From: JBCBSP01 sp039819095
GTDB taxonomy: Bacteria > Pseudomonadota > Alphaproteobacteria > Caulobacterales > Maricaulaceae
DNA: 64,000 bases
Direction: 5' to 3'
Assembly (NCBI GenBank): GCA_039819095.1
Contig: JBCBSP010000011.1
Span: forward strand, 1 to 64,000
Below, one piece after another: positions 43,596 to 51,907 of this stretch. The notes under the pieces are model-generated. The model saw only the letters and a program-made list of their open reading frames with translations, did no database searches and was not told the origin of the DNA. The stretch's first letter is position 1; each line of letters starts with the position of its first letter. A program made the translations under genes and the position numbers.

Positions 43596-43916
43596 ATGAT
43601 CGGAGCCATTTTCGAACGCATTTCAGCCGGCTTCGCCTTTGCCGACGTGCTGCTCTGGATCGCGGCTTCTCTTGTCGCAGCGCTGGTCATGCGTCGCTGG
43701 AGCCAGCTGACGATCGCGGCGCTTCTGGCGTATGTCGCAGACCTGCTCGCCCCGTTTGTCGGGCGCGTCATCACCGGCATTCCCGCTGACTTCGCCGCCC
43801 AGCTCGCCATCGAACGCATCGACGAGGCGGGCGCGGCCGCCGTGCTGCGCCTCTTCATGTATTTCGGCCTGATCGCGGCGCTGTTCCAACTGAAACACCG
43901 GTATGGGGCGCGGTGA
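43596..43916 (+). CDS. Small membrane protein of unknown function
   Basis: A 106-residue protein with about three membrane segments (15-30, 33-55 and 83-100). It starts 31 bp after the flhG stop and so may be co-transcribed with the flagellar operon. No family recognised. The region AYVADLLAPFVGRVITGIPADF joins the second and third hydrophobic stretches. Ends before a bidirectional hairpin. It may be a species-group-specific flagellar accessory or unrelated. Confidence 0.6.
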   Translation: MIGAIFERISAGFAFADVLLWIAASLVAALVMRRWSQLTIAALLAYVADLLAPFVGRVITGIPADFAAQLAIERIDEAGAAAVLRLFMYFGLIAALFQLKHRYGAR

Positions 43917-43953
43917 AACGAAAACGGCCCGGAGCGTTAACGCCCCGGGCCGG
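43913..43953 (-). terminator. Hairpin terminator between convergent genes
   Basis: CGGCCCGG and CCGGGCCG (43925-43932 and 43945-43952) form a stem with an inner GCG/CGC extension around TTAA. On the minus strand it is followed by TTTTCGTTT, fitting an intrinsic terminator for the DUF6607 gene; on the plus strand it may stop the flagellar operon. Confidence 0.8.
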
Positions 43954-43979
43954 CTGGTTCCCCCATCGGGATATGGTCG

Positions 43980-45023
43980 TTACTGAACGGCGGCCACGCC
44001 GTTCGGCAGGGTGATCTCCACCCCGGCAGTGACCTGCTGGTCGATCAGGGCTGCGGCTTCGGCCCAGGCTTCCTCAGTCGTTTTCGCTTCAAAGAAAATC
44101 GCCTGGCCTTCGGACAGAACCGGGCCGTAGAGCCGCGTGCCTTCGGCGTCATCATCGACGTGGAAGCTGTCATTGGACGCCATGATCGCGTCCCAGGCCT
44201 CACGCACCTCGCCCCAGAACGCGCCGGTGCTTTCCCAATAGGCATGAACCGCGTCATCGCGCTGCAGGTCGGCGCGGCGATAGGTGTTCAGACCGAACTC
44301 GCGAACCACTTCATGGGCGAGCTCGTCGCGCAGAACGACTTTTTGATTGTCCTGCTCATGGGTCCAGCCCCAGTCGGTGACCGTGTGACGGTTCACAGCT
44401 GCGATTACATCGTAATCGTCCCGCGTCGTTCCGTCGCGGCGCGGCAGCGGACGCCAGGACACCGGCGGCTCCCAGGTGGAGGCGTTCGGGGCGTGCGCCC
44501 AGGCCGCAAGCGCGGCGTAACGCGGAGAATCGTCGACCTGATAGACCGTCTGCGACCAGGCGCCGGCGGCGTCTTCTGCAGTGATATCAAGCATTTCCCA
44601 GCGATTGAATCCGCGATAGGCCATCAGGCGCGATGGCTCATAGGCCCAGTCCTGCCGCCAGTGCTTGATCACGATCGGCTCCTCTTCAGGACCGACCATG
44701 AGCAGGTGTTGTAAGGAGATGAAATCTCCGCTGTCCTCAATTAGAAGCACGATCTCACGCGCGGGGGTGACTTTTTGCTCCGCCAACTCATATCCGGGCG
44801 CAATGGCGACCGTTTCAATGAAATCGAACGTGACTGCATACTCACCCAACATGCTCAAAATGGCCTGCCGGTCAGCTTCGAACGCCGCGGCGTCGCGCTC
44901 CGTTGCAACAGCCTCCATTGGCGCGGCTGACGAGCCAGCGAAGTTCATGGCGCCGGTCGCCGAGCAAGCGCCGAAAGCCAGCGCGCTGAAAGCGATTGCG
45001 GTGAGTTTGGTTAATCCGTTCAT
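43980..45023 (-). CDS. DUF6607 family lipoprotein
   Basis: A 347-residue protein with a lipoprotein signal peptide (lipobox ending at Cys20 in ALAFGAC). The mature protein carries Trp-rich conserved motifs (HWRQDWAYEP, MAYRGFNRWEM, SWRPLPRRD, and DWGWTHEQDN) that match my recollection of the DUF6607 family, whose members are often encoded next to a TonB-dependent receptor. Here it is divergent from such a receptor with about 165 bp between. This suggests a function in heme, iron or another ligand uptake or in ligand processing at the outer membrane. No enzymatic motif can be named. Confidence 0.75.
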   Translation of the reverse strand: MNGLTKLTAIAFSALAFGACSATGAMNFAGSSAAPMEAVATERDAAAFEADRQAILSMLGEYAVTFDFIETVAIAPGYELAEQKVTPAREIVLLIEDSGDFISLQHLLMVGPEEEPIVIKHWRQDWAYEPSRLMAYRGFNRWEMLDITAEDAAGAWSQTVYQVDDSPRYAALAAWAHAPNASTWEPPVSWRPLPRRDGTTRDDYDVIAAVNRHTVTDWGWTHEQDNQKVVLRDELAHEVVREFGLNTYRRADLQRDDAVHAYWESTGAFWGEVREAWDAIMASNDSFHVDDDAEGTRLYGPVLSEGQAIFFEAKTTEEAWAEAAALIDQQVTAGVEITLPNGVAAVQ

Positions 45024-45117
45024 GTCATCTGCCCTTCAAGCCCGATGCGCTTCCATTTTGCTCGAGACGAGATGGATGGACATCCGGGCACGTCTGTTAA
45101 ATGCGACTGAGTGTCAC

Positions 45118-45132
45118 TTGCACAACCTGCAA
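45118..45132. promoter_or_regulatory. Inverted repeat in the divergent DUF6607/TonB-receptor promoter
   Basis: TTGCA-CAACC-TGCAA is a perfect 5-bp inverted repeat about 57 bp before the receptor start and 95 bp before the lipoprotein start. Further TTGCAAG occurs at about 45167-45173. It could be an operator shared by both genes, but it does not clearly match the Fur, Irr or RirA consensus. Confidence 0.35.
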
Positions 45133-45188
45133 AGCTCAGGCATTCCATTCCGCAATTGAAAACCATTTGCAAGAGGCTTCGAACAAAA

Positions 45189-47303
45189 ATGGACACTTCA
45201 TCGCACCTGACGCGCGCCCGGACGCGCTGGCTTTCCGGCGCCGGGCTGGCCCTTGCCGCCGCGATGGCGAACGCCGCACCAGCTATCGCACAGGACAGCG
45301 AAGACGAGACCGATGTGATCGTGGTCGAAGCCACGCGCACCAATCTGTCCACCTTCGATTATCCGGGCCTGGCCAGCGCGATCGATCTGGAAACGCTGAA
45401 TGCGGAACGCCCGACCGATCTGGCCGATCTTCTGGAAGACGTGCCCGCACTGCAGGTCGCCGGCGGTCCGCGGCGCACCGGTCAGACGCTGAACCTGCGA
45501 GGCTTCAGCCGTGAGAACATCACCCTCCTGGTCGATGGCGCGCGGCAGAACTTCAACTCCGCCCATGACGGCGTGCTCTTCCTCGATCCGGGCCTGTTGC
45601 GCCGGGTGGAGACGGTGCGCGGCCCGGCCTCTGCGCTTTACGGCTCGGGCGCCTCAGGCGGGGTGATCTCCTTTGAAACGGTGGAGGCCGACGATCTTCT
45701 GCACGGCGACGAGACCTTTGGCGCGCGCCTGTCGGCGGGCTATCGCTCGGTCAATGAAGAGACCCGCGGTTCAGCCGCCATCTTTGCCGAAGGCGATGCG
45801 GTAGAAGGCGTTGCGGCGATCTCGCTGCGCTCCTCCGGCGATATCCGCCTCGGCTCAGGCAATGACCTGCCGGCCGATGACGAGATTTTCTCCTCGCTCG
45901 TCTCCGTTGAGTTCGATCCGTCTGACGATCTGGAGATCGAGCTGGGATGGCTGAGCTTCCGCAATGACGCGGTGGAGCCCAATAACGGCCAGAACGGCCT
46001 GCTCGTGGACGGGCTGAACCCGCTGGTGGAAAAGGAGGTTCAGAGCGACAGCCTGCGCGCGAGCCTGGACTACGACCCCGACAGCGATCTGATCGAGGTG
46101 GAAGCCACGCTGTTTCACAATATCGGCGCGGTCGACGAGATCGATCCGGCGATCAACCGCTCCATCACCCGTGATCTGACCACGATCGGCGTGCGCGCGG
46201 AAAACCGCGCCGAGTTCGAGCTCGGCGAACAGGAATTCGCCCTCACCGTTGGCGGCGACTGGTATGAAGACGAGCAGGAAGGCGGCGATTCCACCGGGGT
46301 GAACGGCCAGCGCGGCGGCGTGCCGAACGGCACGACCACCTTCTATGGCGCCTATCTGCAGCTGGAGACCGAGATCGACGCCGGGGCGCTGGGCTCCTTC
46401 GTTCTGCTGCCGGGCGTTCGCTTCGACCATTATGAAAGCGACAGCGATGTCGGCGGAGCGAATGAAGACGACGCGGTTTCCCCGCGCTTTGCGGTGAGCT
46501 GGGCCCCGACCGAAGAGTTCCGCCTGTTCGGCAGCTGGAGCGAAGCCTTCCGCGCGCCGTCCCTGAACGAGCTCTACCTGTCCGGTCTGCACTTCACCAT
46601 TCCGCACCCCGTGCTTGGCCCGGCCGTGTTCGTGCGCAATGACTTCCTGCCCAATCCGGGCCTGCGCCCCGAATCGACCGAGACCATCGAGATCGGCGCC
46701 GCCTTTTCCCGAGAGGGTTTGTTCACGGCCAATGACCGGATCGAAGTGAAGGGCGCCTGGTATCAGACCGACGCGACCGACCTGATCAATCTACAGGTCA
46801 ACTTCAGCTTCGCGCCGACCTGTTTCGCGCCGCCCTTCTTCGCCCCCTGCGATGCCGGCACCGCCTTCTCGGAAAACCTGGCCGACGCCGAGCTTGAGGG
46901 TTTTGAGCTGGCCGCGGTCTATGAAAACGGACCGTTCAGCCTGACCGGCTCGGTCTTCGAGGTCGATGGCGAGGATGTGACCACGGGCGATCCGCTGGGC
47001 GCGCTTCAACCGCTCTCCGGCTTCCTGCACGCCCGTTATGAGCTGGACAGCCTGCGCACCGATCTGGGCGCGCGCATCTCCTTCGCTTCGGACTTCGACC
47101 GCACCGCCGACCCGGCGCTGGAGCGCGACGGCTTCGCCGTGTTCGACGTGCACGCCAGCTGGCGCCCGTACGAGAACGAACGCATCCGCATCGATTTCGG
47201 CGTCGATAACGTGTTCGACGAGGACTATGAGCGCGTCTTCGCCGGCGTGTCGGAACCGGGCCGGTCCTTCCGGATCGACCTGACCTGGAGCGGTGGGCGC
47301 TAA
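45189..47303 (+). CDS. TonB-dependent heme/hemoglobin-type receptor
   Basis: A 704-residue outer membrane receptor. A signal peptide ends near residue 34 (APAIAQ), a TonB box-like DVIVVEA is at 42-48, and the plug domain follows (about 50-160). The beta-barrel includes the heme-receptor signatures EAFRAPSLNELY and FLPNPGLRPE, equivalents of the FRAP and NPNL boxes of HutA/HmuR-like heme receptors. Between them lies LSGLHFTIPHP with His residues. The terminal residue pattern is a beta-strand (RSFRIDLTWSGGR). The start at 45189 is chosen for its signal peptide; the frame is open to 45111. Ligand (heme or hemoglobin) inferred. Confidence 0.87.
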   Translation: MDTSSHLTRARTRWLSGAGLALAAAMANAAPAIAQDSEDETDVIVVEATRTNLSTFDYPGLASAIDLETLNAERPTDLADLLEDVPALQVAGGPRRTGQTLNLRGFSRENITLLVDGARQNFNSAHDGVLFLDPGLLRRVETVRGPASALYGSGASGGVISFETVEADDLLHGDETFGARLSAGYRSVNEETRGSAAIFAEGDAVEGVAAISLRSSGDIRLGSGNDLPADDEIFSSLVSVEFDPSDDLEIELGWLSFRNDAVEPNNGQNGLLVDGLNPLVEKEVQSDSLRASLDYDPDSDLIEVEATLFHNIGAVDEIDPAINRSITRDLTTIGVRAENRAEFELGEQEFALTVGGDWYEDEQEGGDSTGVNGQRGGVPNGTTTFYGAYLQLETEIDAGALGSFVLLPGVRFDHYESDSDVGGANEDDAVSPRFAVSWAPTEEFRLFGSWSEAFRAPSLNELYLSGLHFTIPHPVLGPAVFVRNDFLPNPGLRPESTETIEIGAAFSREGLFTANDRIEVKGAWYQTDATDLINLQVNFSFAPTCFAPPFFAPCDAGTAFSENLADAELEGFELAAVYENGPFSLTGSVFEVDGEDVTTGDPLGALQPLSGFLHARYELDSLRTDLGARISFASDFDRTADPALERDGFAVFDVHASWRPYENERIRIDFGVDNVFDEDYERVFAGVSEPGRSFRIDLTWSGGR

Positions 47304-47334
47304 ACGCGGTTCAATGCCAGAAGCGTCTGACTCA

Positions 47335-47380
47335 GGGCGCAGCGCGGGCGATATCCGTCCGCGCTGCGCCCTTTGTCGTT
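47335..47380 (+). terminator. Intrinsic terminator after the TonB receptor
   Basis: A perfect 13-bp GC-rich stem (47335-47347 and 47359-47371) with an 11-base loop is followed by TTTGTCGTTT, about 30 bp after the receptor stop. It also separates the receptor from the convergent fliJ. Confidence 0.88.
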
Positions 47381-47401
47381 TCAGCAGTCAGCAGCGTTGC
47401 C

Positions 47402-47821
47402 CTAGTGCGCCGCGCGGCGCATCCGTCCGGCGATCTCGTCAAGCTCGCTCTGCTCAGCAGCGCGGGCCGCATCCTGCAGACGCGAAAGCCGGCGCTCTTC
47501 CAGCAGCTCGAACTTCTTCAGTTCCGCGAAGGCCTCTTCCAGGCGTCCGCGAAGCTCGTTCGCCTGAGCATCGACCTCGCCCTGAGACGCGCGCAGTTTT
47601 TCCTTCCGCGCCAGCACCGAGCGTGCATAGGAGCCGTAGGCGACATAGCCTTCCTTGCTCTCCTGCGCGGCGGCCTGTTCGTCCGGCACGCTTTCATCCA
47701 GACGCTGGATCTGCGCCTCGATCGCGGTGCGCGCGCGATCGATCTCAGCCATGTGTTTTTGCAGTTCCTCCACCTTGAACCGGGCCAGCCGGATCAGTGG
47801 AGCATGTGAGCGAGCAGCCAT
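47402..47821 (-). CDS. fliJ: Flagellar export protein FliJ
   Basis: FliJ is a soluble coiled-coil protein of the flagellar export ATPase complex, a chaperone escort and partner of FliI. The 139-residue protein is almost wholly charged helix with heptads (RLARFKVEELQKHMAEIDRARTAIEAQIQRLDE and LRGRLEEAFAELKKFELLEERRLSRLQDA). Position directly after fliI on the same strand settles the call. The sequence identity of FliJ across phyla is low. Confidence 0.85.
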   Translation of the reverse strand: MAARSHAPLIRLARFKVEELQKHMAEIDRARTAIEAQIQRLDESVPDEQAAAQESKEGYVAYGSYARSVLARKEKLRASQGEVDAQANELRGRLEEAFAELKKFELLEERRLSRLQDAARAAEQSELDEIAGRMRRAAH

Positions 47822-47842
47822 GGCCCGTCTCCTCTTCTATCC

Positions 47843-49219
47843 CTATCCATCCACCAAAATCCCGGACAGGGCCGAGAAGCTCTCCTGCGGCGAGGAGGCT
47901 TCTTCTTTTCCCTGACCGAGAAACGTCTCCAGCGGGCCGTTCAGCGCAATCGCGCGATCGACCTGCGGGTTTGAGCCGGGGGCGTAGGCGCCCAGCCGGA
48001 TCAATTCTTCCATATCGGCATACGCCGACAGGGCGGCCCGCGCTTCACGCGCCAGCCGGGCCTCGTCTTCAGAGGCATAAACTTCAGGCGCGGTGCGCGA
48101 GATCGAGCGCAGCACGTCAATCGCGGGAAAACGCCCGCGTTCTGCTATCGCCCGGCTCATAACGACATGGCCGTCTAGAATGCCGCGAACCGCATCGGCC
48201 ACCGGCTCGTTGTGATCGTCGCCATCGACCAGCACGGTGAAGAGCCCCGTGATGGAACCGGAGCCTTCCGCCCCCGGGCCGGCGCGCTCCAGAAGGCGCG
48301 GCAGCTCAGCAAAGACCGAAGGGGTATAGCCGCGCGTCGTCGGCGGTTCGCCGGCAGCCAGTCCGATCTCGCGCTGGGCCAGAGCAAAGCGGGTGACCGA
48401 ATCCATCAGGCACAGCACATTCGCGCCGCGATCGCGGAAATATTCCGCCACGGTCAGCGTCATGTAAGCGGCCTGCCGCCGCGCCAGCGCCGGGCTGTCG
48501 GAGGTCTCGGTGATGACCACCGAGCGCGAGCGGCCCTCAGGACCCAGCACGTCCTCGACAAACTCGCGCGCCTCGCGGCCGCGCTCTCCGATCAGACCGA
48601 TCACGATGACATCGGCTTCAGCACCACGCGCCAACATGGAAAGCAAGACCGACTTGCCGACTCCGGACCCGGCGAAAACGCCAAGACGCTGACCCTGACG
48701 CATGGGCGTAAAGACATCCAGCGCGCGCACGCCGAGCGACAGCCGCTCGCCCAGCCGCGCCCGCGAATGGGCGCAGGGCGGCGTGCCTTTCAGCGAATAG
48801 GCGACATCGCCTTCAGCCAGCGGCCCCATCCCGTCACGCGGGTGCGCGAAACCGTCAACGACGCGGCCAAGCCAGCTCTCATGGGGGCGGATGCTGGCGC
48901 CGTTCGGATCCAGTTCAGCTTCGGCGCCGGCGCGCACGCCGGTCAAATCGCCGAAACTCATCATCAGGGCGGTCTCGCCGCGAAACCCGACCACTTCGCA
49001 GATGGAACGCCCCGATCCATGCCTGACGTGAGCGCGCGCGCCCAGGGTCAGCGCCGGGCGCGGGCCCTCAGCTTCGATCAGAAGACCGTTGACCGCGCCG
49101 ACACGGCCGCGGAAGGTCCGGGTCTCAAGACCCGAAACGCGTTCGATCAAAGACTGCACAGCGTTTCTCGCTGAAAGCGGGCGTATTTGCACCCTGTTCA
49201 CCGATCTCCTTAACCCCAT
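47843..49219 (-). CDS. fliI: Flagellum-specific export ATPase FliI
   Basis: FliI powers protein export through the flagellar type III apparatus; it resembles the F1 ATPase beta subunit. The 458 residues show Walker A GSGVGKSVLL (about residue 185), the adjacent motif VIGLIGERGREAREF, and the Walker B region NVLCLMDSVTRFA. The region GYTPSVFAELPRLLERAG is conserved in FliI. The ATG at 49219 fits; fliJ follows by 21 bp, so fliI-fliJ is an operon. The pair is separated from the other flagellar genes by the TonB locus. Confidence 0.94.
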   Translation of the reverse strand: MGLRRSVNRVQIRPLSARNAVQSLIERVSGLETRTFRGRVGAVNGLLIEAEGPRPALTLGARAHVRHGSGRSICEVVGFRGETALMMSFGDLTGVRAGAEAELDPNGASIRPHESWLGRVVDGFAHPRDGMGPLAEGDVAYSLKGTPPCAHSRARLGERLSLGVRALDVFTPMRQGQRLGVFAGSGVGKSVLLSMLARGAEADVIVIGLIGERGREAREFVEDVLGPEGRSRSVVITETSDSPALARRQAAYMTLTVAEYFRDRGANVLCLMDSVTRFALAQREIGLAAGEPPTTRGYTPSVFAELPRLLERAGPGAEGSGSITGLFTVLVDGDDHNEPVADAVRGILDGHVVMSRAIAERGRFPAIDVLRSISRTAPEVYASEDEARLAREARAALSAYADMEELIRLGAYAPGSNPQVDRAIALNGPLETFLGQGKEEASSPQESFSALSGILVDG

Positions 49220-49451
49220 TGGCCTTTCAACCGCGTAAACGCCGGAGCTTTTCCACAGCAGATCGCGCTGCTGGAAAAAAGCGGGCTGTCAAGGTTCCTT
49301 TTTCAGGACCGGTCCTATTTAAAGACCTTCCTTTCACACGCTTGCGGGCCTCAAACCCGCGCCGACACCGCCGAGCTGCGCCGTTGAAGCGCGCGCGACG
49401 CCTTCGCGCTGCGCCCGATGCTGGCAGACGCTTGACGCCAAGGAGACCACC

Positions 49452-50897
49452 ATGCCGCTTGATGGAAAAACGATCCGCATCGCCGGATCCCGCCCGCGCA
49501 AGAAAGCGGTCTCTCGCCAGCACAAGGACAATCTGTACGGGCAGATCGAGGAGACCAGGTTCAACCGCTATGTCGTGCACGACATAGCGCGCTATCGCCG
49601 CTATCTGGATGAAGGCGGCGCCGCCATCTATTCACCGGCGGAGCTCGATGAGCTTGAAGCGTCAGGCATCTCCGATCGCCTGCCGCCGCGCGCAACGGGC
49701 TATTATCTTGATCTGGCCAAGCGGTCGCAGGCTGTGACCAATCTGATCAAGGCGCGCCCGGAAGAGATGGACGACCTGACCGGCGAGGCCGATCCGTCCA
49801 ACCAGCTGCGTTACAGCCCGATCCCGGGGCTGCTGCATAAGTATGAGCTGGTGCTGCTGTACGTGGTGCGCACCTGCTCAAGCTGGTGCCGGTACTGCTA
49901 TCGCTCCGATTTCCTGACCGGCAAGACGGAGAAGGACACCGCCTCCATCCATGAGATCGGCGAGTATATTCGCGGTCACAACATCAAGGTGGAGAACGGC
50001 GAGATCACCGATCGGCCGAAAATCCGCGAAGCTCTCCTGTCCGGCGGCGACCCGATGGTGCTGTCGAACCGGAACCTGTTCGACTATCTCAACGGGCTGG
50101 CCGAGGCCGGGGTGGAGGTGATCCGCATCGGCACCAAGGAGATGGCCTTCTTCCCGGAACGGTTCGACGACAATTTCTTCACCATGCTGGACCTGTTCCA
50201 CGAGCTGCATCCGAACGTGCTTGTGGCCTTCATGGTCCACTTCACCCATCCTGACGAGTTCCTCCGGGTCAATGATGAGGGCGAGCATGTGCGTGATGAA
50301 AGCGGGCGGCTCCTGCGCAACCCGCTTGTCGAACGCGCGGCGACGCGGCTGCGCTCCCGACCCTTCGTGACGCTGGAGAACCAAACGCCGATCATTGACA
50401 GCGTGAATGACGACGCCGACGCGCTGCGCCTGCTGCAGCGCGAACTCAAACGCATGGGCGTGAATAATCACTACTTCTTCCAGTGTCGCGAGATTGAAGG
50501 CCATCGCGCCTTCGCGGTGCCGGTGGAAACCGCCTGGAAGCTCCATGCGCAAAGCCAGTTCGGTCTGTCCGGCATTGAACGCTCGCGCTTCGCCCTGTCC
50601 ACCGAGGCCGGCAAGATGGAAATGGTCGCCGTGGTCGACGGTGATCCGGCCCTGGCCGAGCTTGGCGGCGAACTCGGCGAAGCGCTGGCCGACGGGATCG
50701 TGATCTTCCGCCTTCACCGCTCACCCTACGAGGAACGCCAGGGCGCGCTGGTCATCGCCCGCCGCAACCCGGATGCCCTGTGGATAACTGGTTACGAAGA
50801 TCGGCTGATTTACGACGGCCGGACCGGCGAAGGTGTGGATAACTGGATCGGACTGCTATCCATTCTGGCGCCGAATCTGGCCCAGGCGGCCGAATAA
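49452..50897 (+). CDS. KamA family radical SAM aminomutase
   Basis: A 481-residue member of the lysine 2,3-aminomutase group. The iron-sulfur cluster motif is Cys142-x3-Cys146-x2-Cys149 (RTCSSWCRYCYR), and LSGGDPMVLSNR is a conserved KamA segment. The PLP-binding motif of known KamA enzymes is GGGGK; here the corresponding place reads STEAGKMEM, so the Lys is probably kept but its context differs. Enzymes of this group move an amino group between carbons 2 and 3 of lysine or glutamate, giving beta-amino acids (for example osmolytes). It lies between fliI and ctrA, unconnected to either. The ATG at 49452 follows AAGGAGACC. Confidence 0.86.
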   Translation: MPLDGKTIRIAGSRPRKKAVSRQHKDNLYGQIEETRFNRYVVHDIARYRRYLDEGGAAIYSPAELDELEASGISDRLPPRATGYYLDLAKRSQAVTNLIKARPEEMDDLTGEADPSNQLRYSPIPGLLHKYELVLLYVVRTCSSWCRYCYRSDFLTGKTEKDTASIHEIGEYIRGHNIKVENGEITDRPKIREALLSGGDPMVLSNRNLFDYLNGLAEAGVEVIRIGTKEMAFFPERFDDNFFTMLDLFHELHPNVLVAFMVHFTHPDEFLRVNDEGEHVRDESGRLLRNPLVERAATRLRSRPFVTLENQTPIIDSVNDDADALRLLQRELKRMGVNNHYFFQCREIEGHRAFAVPVETAWKLHAQSQFGLSGIERSRFALSTEAGKMEMVAVVDGDPALAELGGELGEALADGIVIFRLHRSPYEERQGALVIARRNPDALWITGYEDRLIYDGRTGEGVDNWIGLLSILAPNLAQAAE

Positions 50898-50908
50898 GTC
50901 GCTCGGCC

Positions 50909-51032
50909 TTAACCACTTTTTCCAAAGCCCCGCTTAGGATTTCGATTCGCGGACTCGATTCTGATTGCTGAGTCAAATCGCTGTTAACCTCCTTTAAGGA
51001 ATTCTCGCCGCACAGTGCGAAGCACGTTAACC
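50909..51032. promoter_or_regulatory. TTAACC half-sites upstream of ctrA
   Basis: TTAACC occurs at 50909-50914, 50984-50989 and 51027-51032, with a further TTAA at 50994-50997 beside the second. These resemble CtrA half-sites and would allow autoregulation, which is well known for ctrA in Caulobacter. Spacing is not the canonical N7 in every case, so binding is inferred. Confidence 0.5.
50944..50974. promoter_or_regulatory. Cluster of four GANTC sites in the ctrA promoter
   Basis: GATTC (50944-50948), GACTC (50952-50956), GATTC (50957-50961) and GAGTC (50970-50974) are GANTC targets of CcrM methylation within 31 bp, with a fifth at 51058-51062. In Caulobacter one GANTC in the ctrA P1 promoter makes transcription depend on replication passage. 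Four so close are unusual and support methylation control. Confidence 0.7.
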
Positions 51033-51089
51033 AAGGGGACGAGGCGCGGGCGATTTTGATTCTCGTGCGCCCGACGCGGAGAGGGTTTG

Positions 51090-51791
51090 ATGCGGGTTCT
51101 GCTGATCGAAGACGACCGCGCCACGGCGCAAGGCATCGAGCTGATGCTTAAGTCGGAAGGCTTCAATATCTACACAACCGATCTGGGCGAAGAGGGCGTG
51201 GATCTGGGAAAGCTGTATGATTACGACATCATACTGCTGGACCTGAACCTGCCGGACATGCCCGGATTCGACGTGCTGAAGACACTACGCGTTGCGAAAG
51301 TCGACACGCCAATCCTGATCCTGACCGGCAATGCCGACATCGATAACAAGGTGCGGGGTCTGGGCTGCGGCGCGGACGACTACATGACCAAGCCCTTCCA
51401 CAAGGAAGAGCTGATCGCGCGCATCCACGCCATCGTGCGCCGTTCGAAAGGTCACTCCCAGTCCATCATCAAGACCGGCGAAATCGCGGTCAATCTGGAC
51501 GCCAAGACGGTCGAGGTCGGCGGTCATCGCGTGCACCTGACCGGCAAGGAATACCAGATGCTGGAGCTGCTCTCGCTGCGCAAGGGCACCACGCTGACCA
51601 AGGAGATGTTCCTCAACCATCTCTATGGCGGCATGGACGAGCCGGAGCTGAAGATCATCGACGTCTTCATCTGCAAGCTGCGCAAGAAGCTCGCTGCAGC
51701 CGCCGAAGGCGAACACCATATTGAAACGGTCTGGGGCCGCGGTTATGTGCTGCGCGACCCGGTCGAAGAAAAGGCCGCCGGCGCGGCCTGA
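51090..51791 (+). CDS. ctrA: Cell cycle response regulator CtrA
   Basis: Master OmpR-type transcription factor that controls replication, division and flagellar genes. The 233-residue protein has receiver residues Asp8, Asp9, Asp51 (LLDLNLPD) and Lys in YMTKPFH, then the DNA-binding winged helix with TGKEYQMLELLSLRKGTTLTKEMFLNHLYGG. The sequence is near identical to Caulobacter CtrA over long stretches. It ends in AA, as in the ClpXP-degraded Caulobacter protein. The ATG at 51090 is chosen over the TTG one codon earlier. A TPR gene follows after a terminator. Regulated by CcrM sites and probably by itself. Confidence 0.97.
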   Translation: MRVLLIEDDRATAQGIELMLKSEGFNIYTTDLGEEGVDLGKLYDYDIILLDLNLPDMPGFDVLKTLRVAKVDTPILILTGNADIDNKVRGLGCGADDYMTKPFHKEELIARIHAIVRRSKGHSQSIIKTGEIAVNLDAKTVEVGGHRVHLTGKEYQMLELLSLRKGTTLTKEMFLNHLYGGMDEPELKIIDVFICKLRKKLAAAAEGEHHIETVWGRGYVLRDPVEEKAAGAA

Positions 51792-51821
51792 TCACCCAAA
51801 ACCGCCGCTTGAGGGGCGACA

Positions 51822-51856
51822 AACCCCGGAGCTCGCAGGGCTCCGGGGTTTTTCTT
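51822..51856 (+). terminator. Intrinsic terminator after ctrA
   Basis: An 11-bp perfect stem (51822-51832 and 51840-51850) with loop TCGCAGG and the T-tract TTTCTTT follows the ctrA stop by about 30 bp. Typical Rho-independent signal; isolates ctrA as a single-gene unit. Confidence 0.93.
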
Positions 51857-51907
51857 TGGGCGGAAGGTCACTCGAAGAGCGCGGCCTGATCAGCTATGGT
51901 TGGCGGT

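Noticed and set aside
48212..49174. Plus-strand frame opposite fliI (320 residues)
   Set aside because: Antisense shadow of fliI.
49253..49276. Inverted repeat TTCCACAGCAG-ATCGCG-CTGCTGGAA between fliI and the aminomutase gene
   Set aside because: Mismatched, lies upstream of both genes and has no T-run in a terminator position; function cannot be argued.
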